64,000 nt of DNA, from the NCBI GenBank assembly GCA_030680175.1, contig JAUXWO010000092.1, forward strand, positions 29,039 through 93,038. Reading direction: 5' to 3'. A program made the translations under genes and the position numbers. Numbering within the stretch: position 1 is the stretch's first letter; every line of letters begins with the position of its first letter. This document shows positions 63,108 to 64,000 of the stretch, piece after piece. The stretch comes from Vicinamibacterales bacterium. Its GTDB lineage: Bacteria > Acidobacteriota > Vicinamibacteria > Vicinamibacterales > UBA2999. The notes beneath the pieces were generated by a model. It had not been told where the DNA came from and ran no database searches. It saw nothing but the letters and a program-made list of their open reading frames with translations.

Positions 63108-64000
63108 TCACCCTTCGAGCATGAGCCACGCCGGGTCCTCGATGTAGTCCTTGATCTTCACGAGGAACTGCACTGCCTCGCGGCCGTCCACGAGGCGATG
63201 GTCGTAGCTGAGTGCCACGTACATCATCGGCCGGACCACGACCTGGCCGCCGACGGCCATGGGGCGCTCGGCGATCTTGTGGAGCCCGAGAATGGCGACC
63301 TGCGGCGGGTTGAGGATGGGCGTGCTCATCAGCGATCCGAACACGCCGCCGTTGGTGATGGTGAAGGTGCCGCCCTTCAGGTCTTCGAGCGTGAGCGAGC
63401 CGTCGCCGGCGCGCCTGGCGAAGTCGCGGATCGCGAGCTCGACGCCCGCGAAGCTCATCCTCTCGGCGTCACGCAGCACGGGCACGACCAGCCCGCCTTC
63501 CGCACCGACGGCCATGCCGATGTCGTAGTAGTGCTTCAGGACGATCTCGTCGCCCTGGATCTCGGCGTTGATCTGCGGGAACGCCTTGAGCGCGCCGATC
63601 GAGGCCTTGACGAAGAACGAGGCGATGCCGAGACCGACGCCGTGCGCCTCCTTGAACTGCTCCTTGCGCCGCTCGCGCAGCGACATGAGGGCGCTCATGT
63701 CGATCTCGTTGAACGTGGTCAGCATCGCCGCGGTGTGCTGTGCCTCGACGAGCCGCCGCGCGATGGTCTGCCGCCGCTTCGTCATGCGCGTGCGGGTCTC
63801 GCGTCGCTCGCCGGGCGGCGCCTGGGGCGCCACGGCCGGGGCGGCCGGGGCGGCGGTCGCGCCCGCCTTGAGGACGTCATGCTTGGTGACGCGGCCGGCC
63901 GCGCCGGACCCGGGCACGCTTTCGAGCTTCACGTTCTGATCCTTCGCGACGTTACGGGCGGTCGGCGTGGCCCTGACCGCCGCCTCGGCGGCGGCCGGCG
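63108..64000 (-). CDS. sucB: 2-oxoacid dehydrogenase E2 acyltransferase (sucB-like), 5'-partial
   Basis: The frame is open to the window edge, so the lipoyl domain lies outside. Visible are the end of an Ala-rich linker, the peripheral-subunit-binding domain ([17 protein letters not shown]), a second Ala/Pro linker and the catalytic domain: [60 protein letters not shown] and [16 protein letters not shown] (His and Asp of the active site). The TFNEIDMS and STPILNPPQ patterns favour the succinyltransferase of the 2-oxoglutarate dehydrogenase complex over pyruvate E2. It would belong to an operon with sucA and lpd upstream, outside the window. Confidence 0.92.
   Translation of the reverse strand, partial: PAAAEAAVRATPTARNVAKDQNVKLESVPGSGAAGRVTKHDVLKAGATAAPAAPAVAPQAPPGERRETRTRMTKRRQTIARRLVEAQHTAAMLTTFNEIDMSALMSLRERRKEQFKEAHGVGLGIASFFVKASIGALKAFPQINAEIQGDEIVLKHYYDIGMAVGAEGGLVVPVLRDAERMSFAGVELAIRDFARRAGDGSLTLEDLKGGTFTITNGGVFGSLMSTPILNPPQVAILGLHKIAERPMAVGGQVVVRPMMYVALSYDHRLVDGREAVQFLVKIKDYIEDPAWLMLEG

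Overview
The window is high-GC bacterial chromosome and most resembles Acidobacteriota, probably a Vicinamibacteria-type soil lineage. This placement is inferred from family content: a PadR regulator beside an ADOP-type duplicated-orphan permease, an ECF sigma factor beside a Ser/Thr kinase with a TPR tail, a TonB receptor with a carboxypeptidase-like N-terminal domain, and DUF5916 and DUF4139 surface proteins. I saw no rRNA, tRNA, CRISPR array or prophage. The window opens inside a TamB-Omp85 fusion gene and closes inside an E2 acyltransferase gene (sucB-like).

Layout. 1-12.3 kb: envelope biogenesis (TamB-Omp85 fusion, exported TPR protein), an NYN/LOTUS RNA-binding nuclease-like protein, and a MacA/MacB-type exporter pair with no ATPase gene. 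12.3-14.2 kb: topoisomerase subunit B (parE-like). 14.2-18.1 kb: a lower-GC island bounded by two copies of the last 90 bp of parE. It carries a LuxR-type regulator, a broken N-acyltransferase, a small secreted Cys-containing protein and an alpha-oxoamine synthase, and it is the best candidate here for an undescribed signalling cassette. 18.2-25.6 kb: serine hydrolase, exported protein, tandem Usp, TonB receptor, MATE exporter. 25.6-27.9 kb: a graveyard of gene fragments (IS91-type transposase, Ig-like tail, flavoprotein oxidoreductase tail, hicAB) around one intact ice-binding-like DUF3494 gene.

28-43 kb: P5C dehydrogenase (pruA), a short MgtE, a DUF5916 outer-membrane protein, DUF411, and an nfeD-floA operon whose floA contains an in-frame TAG. 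An exported kinase-fold protein overlaps a Tat-exported FAD oxidoreductase. A RAYT (REP-associated tyrosine transposase) gene lies between mirror-image REP palindromes, followed by a zincin-like secreted protein and a permease plus DDAH-like amidinohydrolase pair. REP copies sit at gene 3' ends, and three proteins end by reading into a REP and finishing with GVRS.

43-64 kb: STAS protein, RluA-type pseudouridine synthase, and a group of D-amino-acid or PLP enzymes (DppA-like, cysteine-synthase-like, D-cysteine-desulfhydrase-like). Next come a GntP-family permease, a sigma/anti-sigma/DUF4139 locus, bactofilin, PadR-ADOP, a methyltransferase, a double FKBP, a kinase-ECF pair and the E2 gene. Intergenic DNA is unusually rich in short tandem repeats (7, 8 and 9 bp periods), long nested palindromes and purine-rich filler. 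Several -10 boxes lie so close to start codons that the transcripts may be nearly leaderless.
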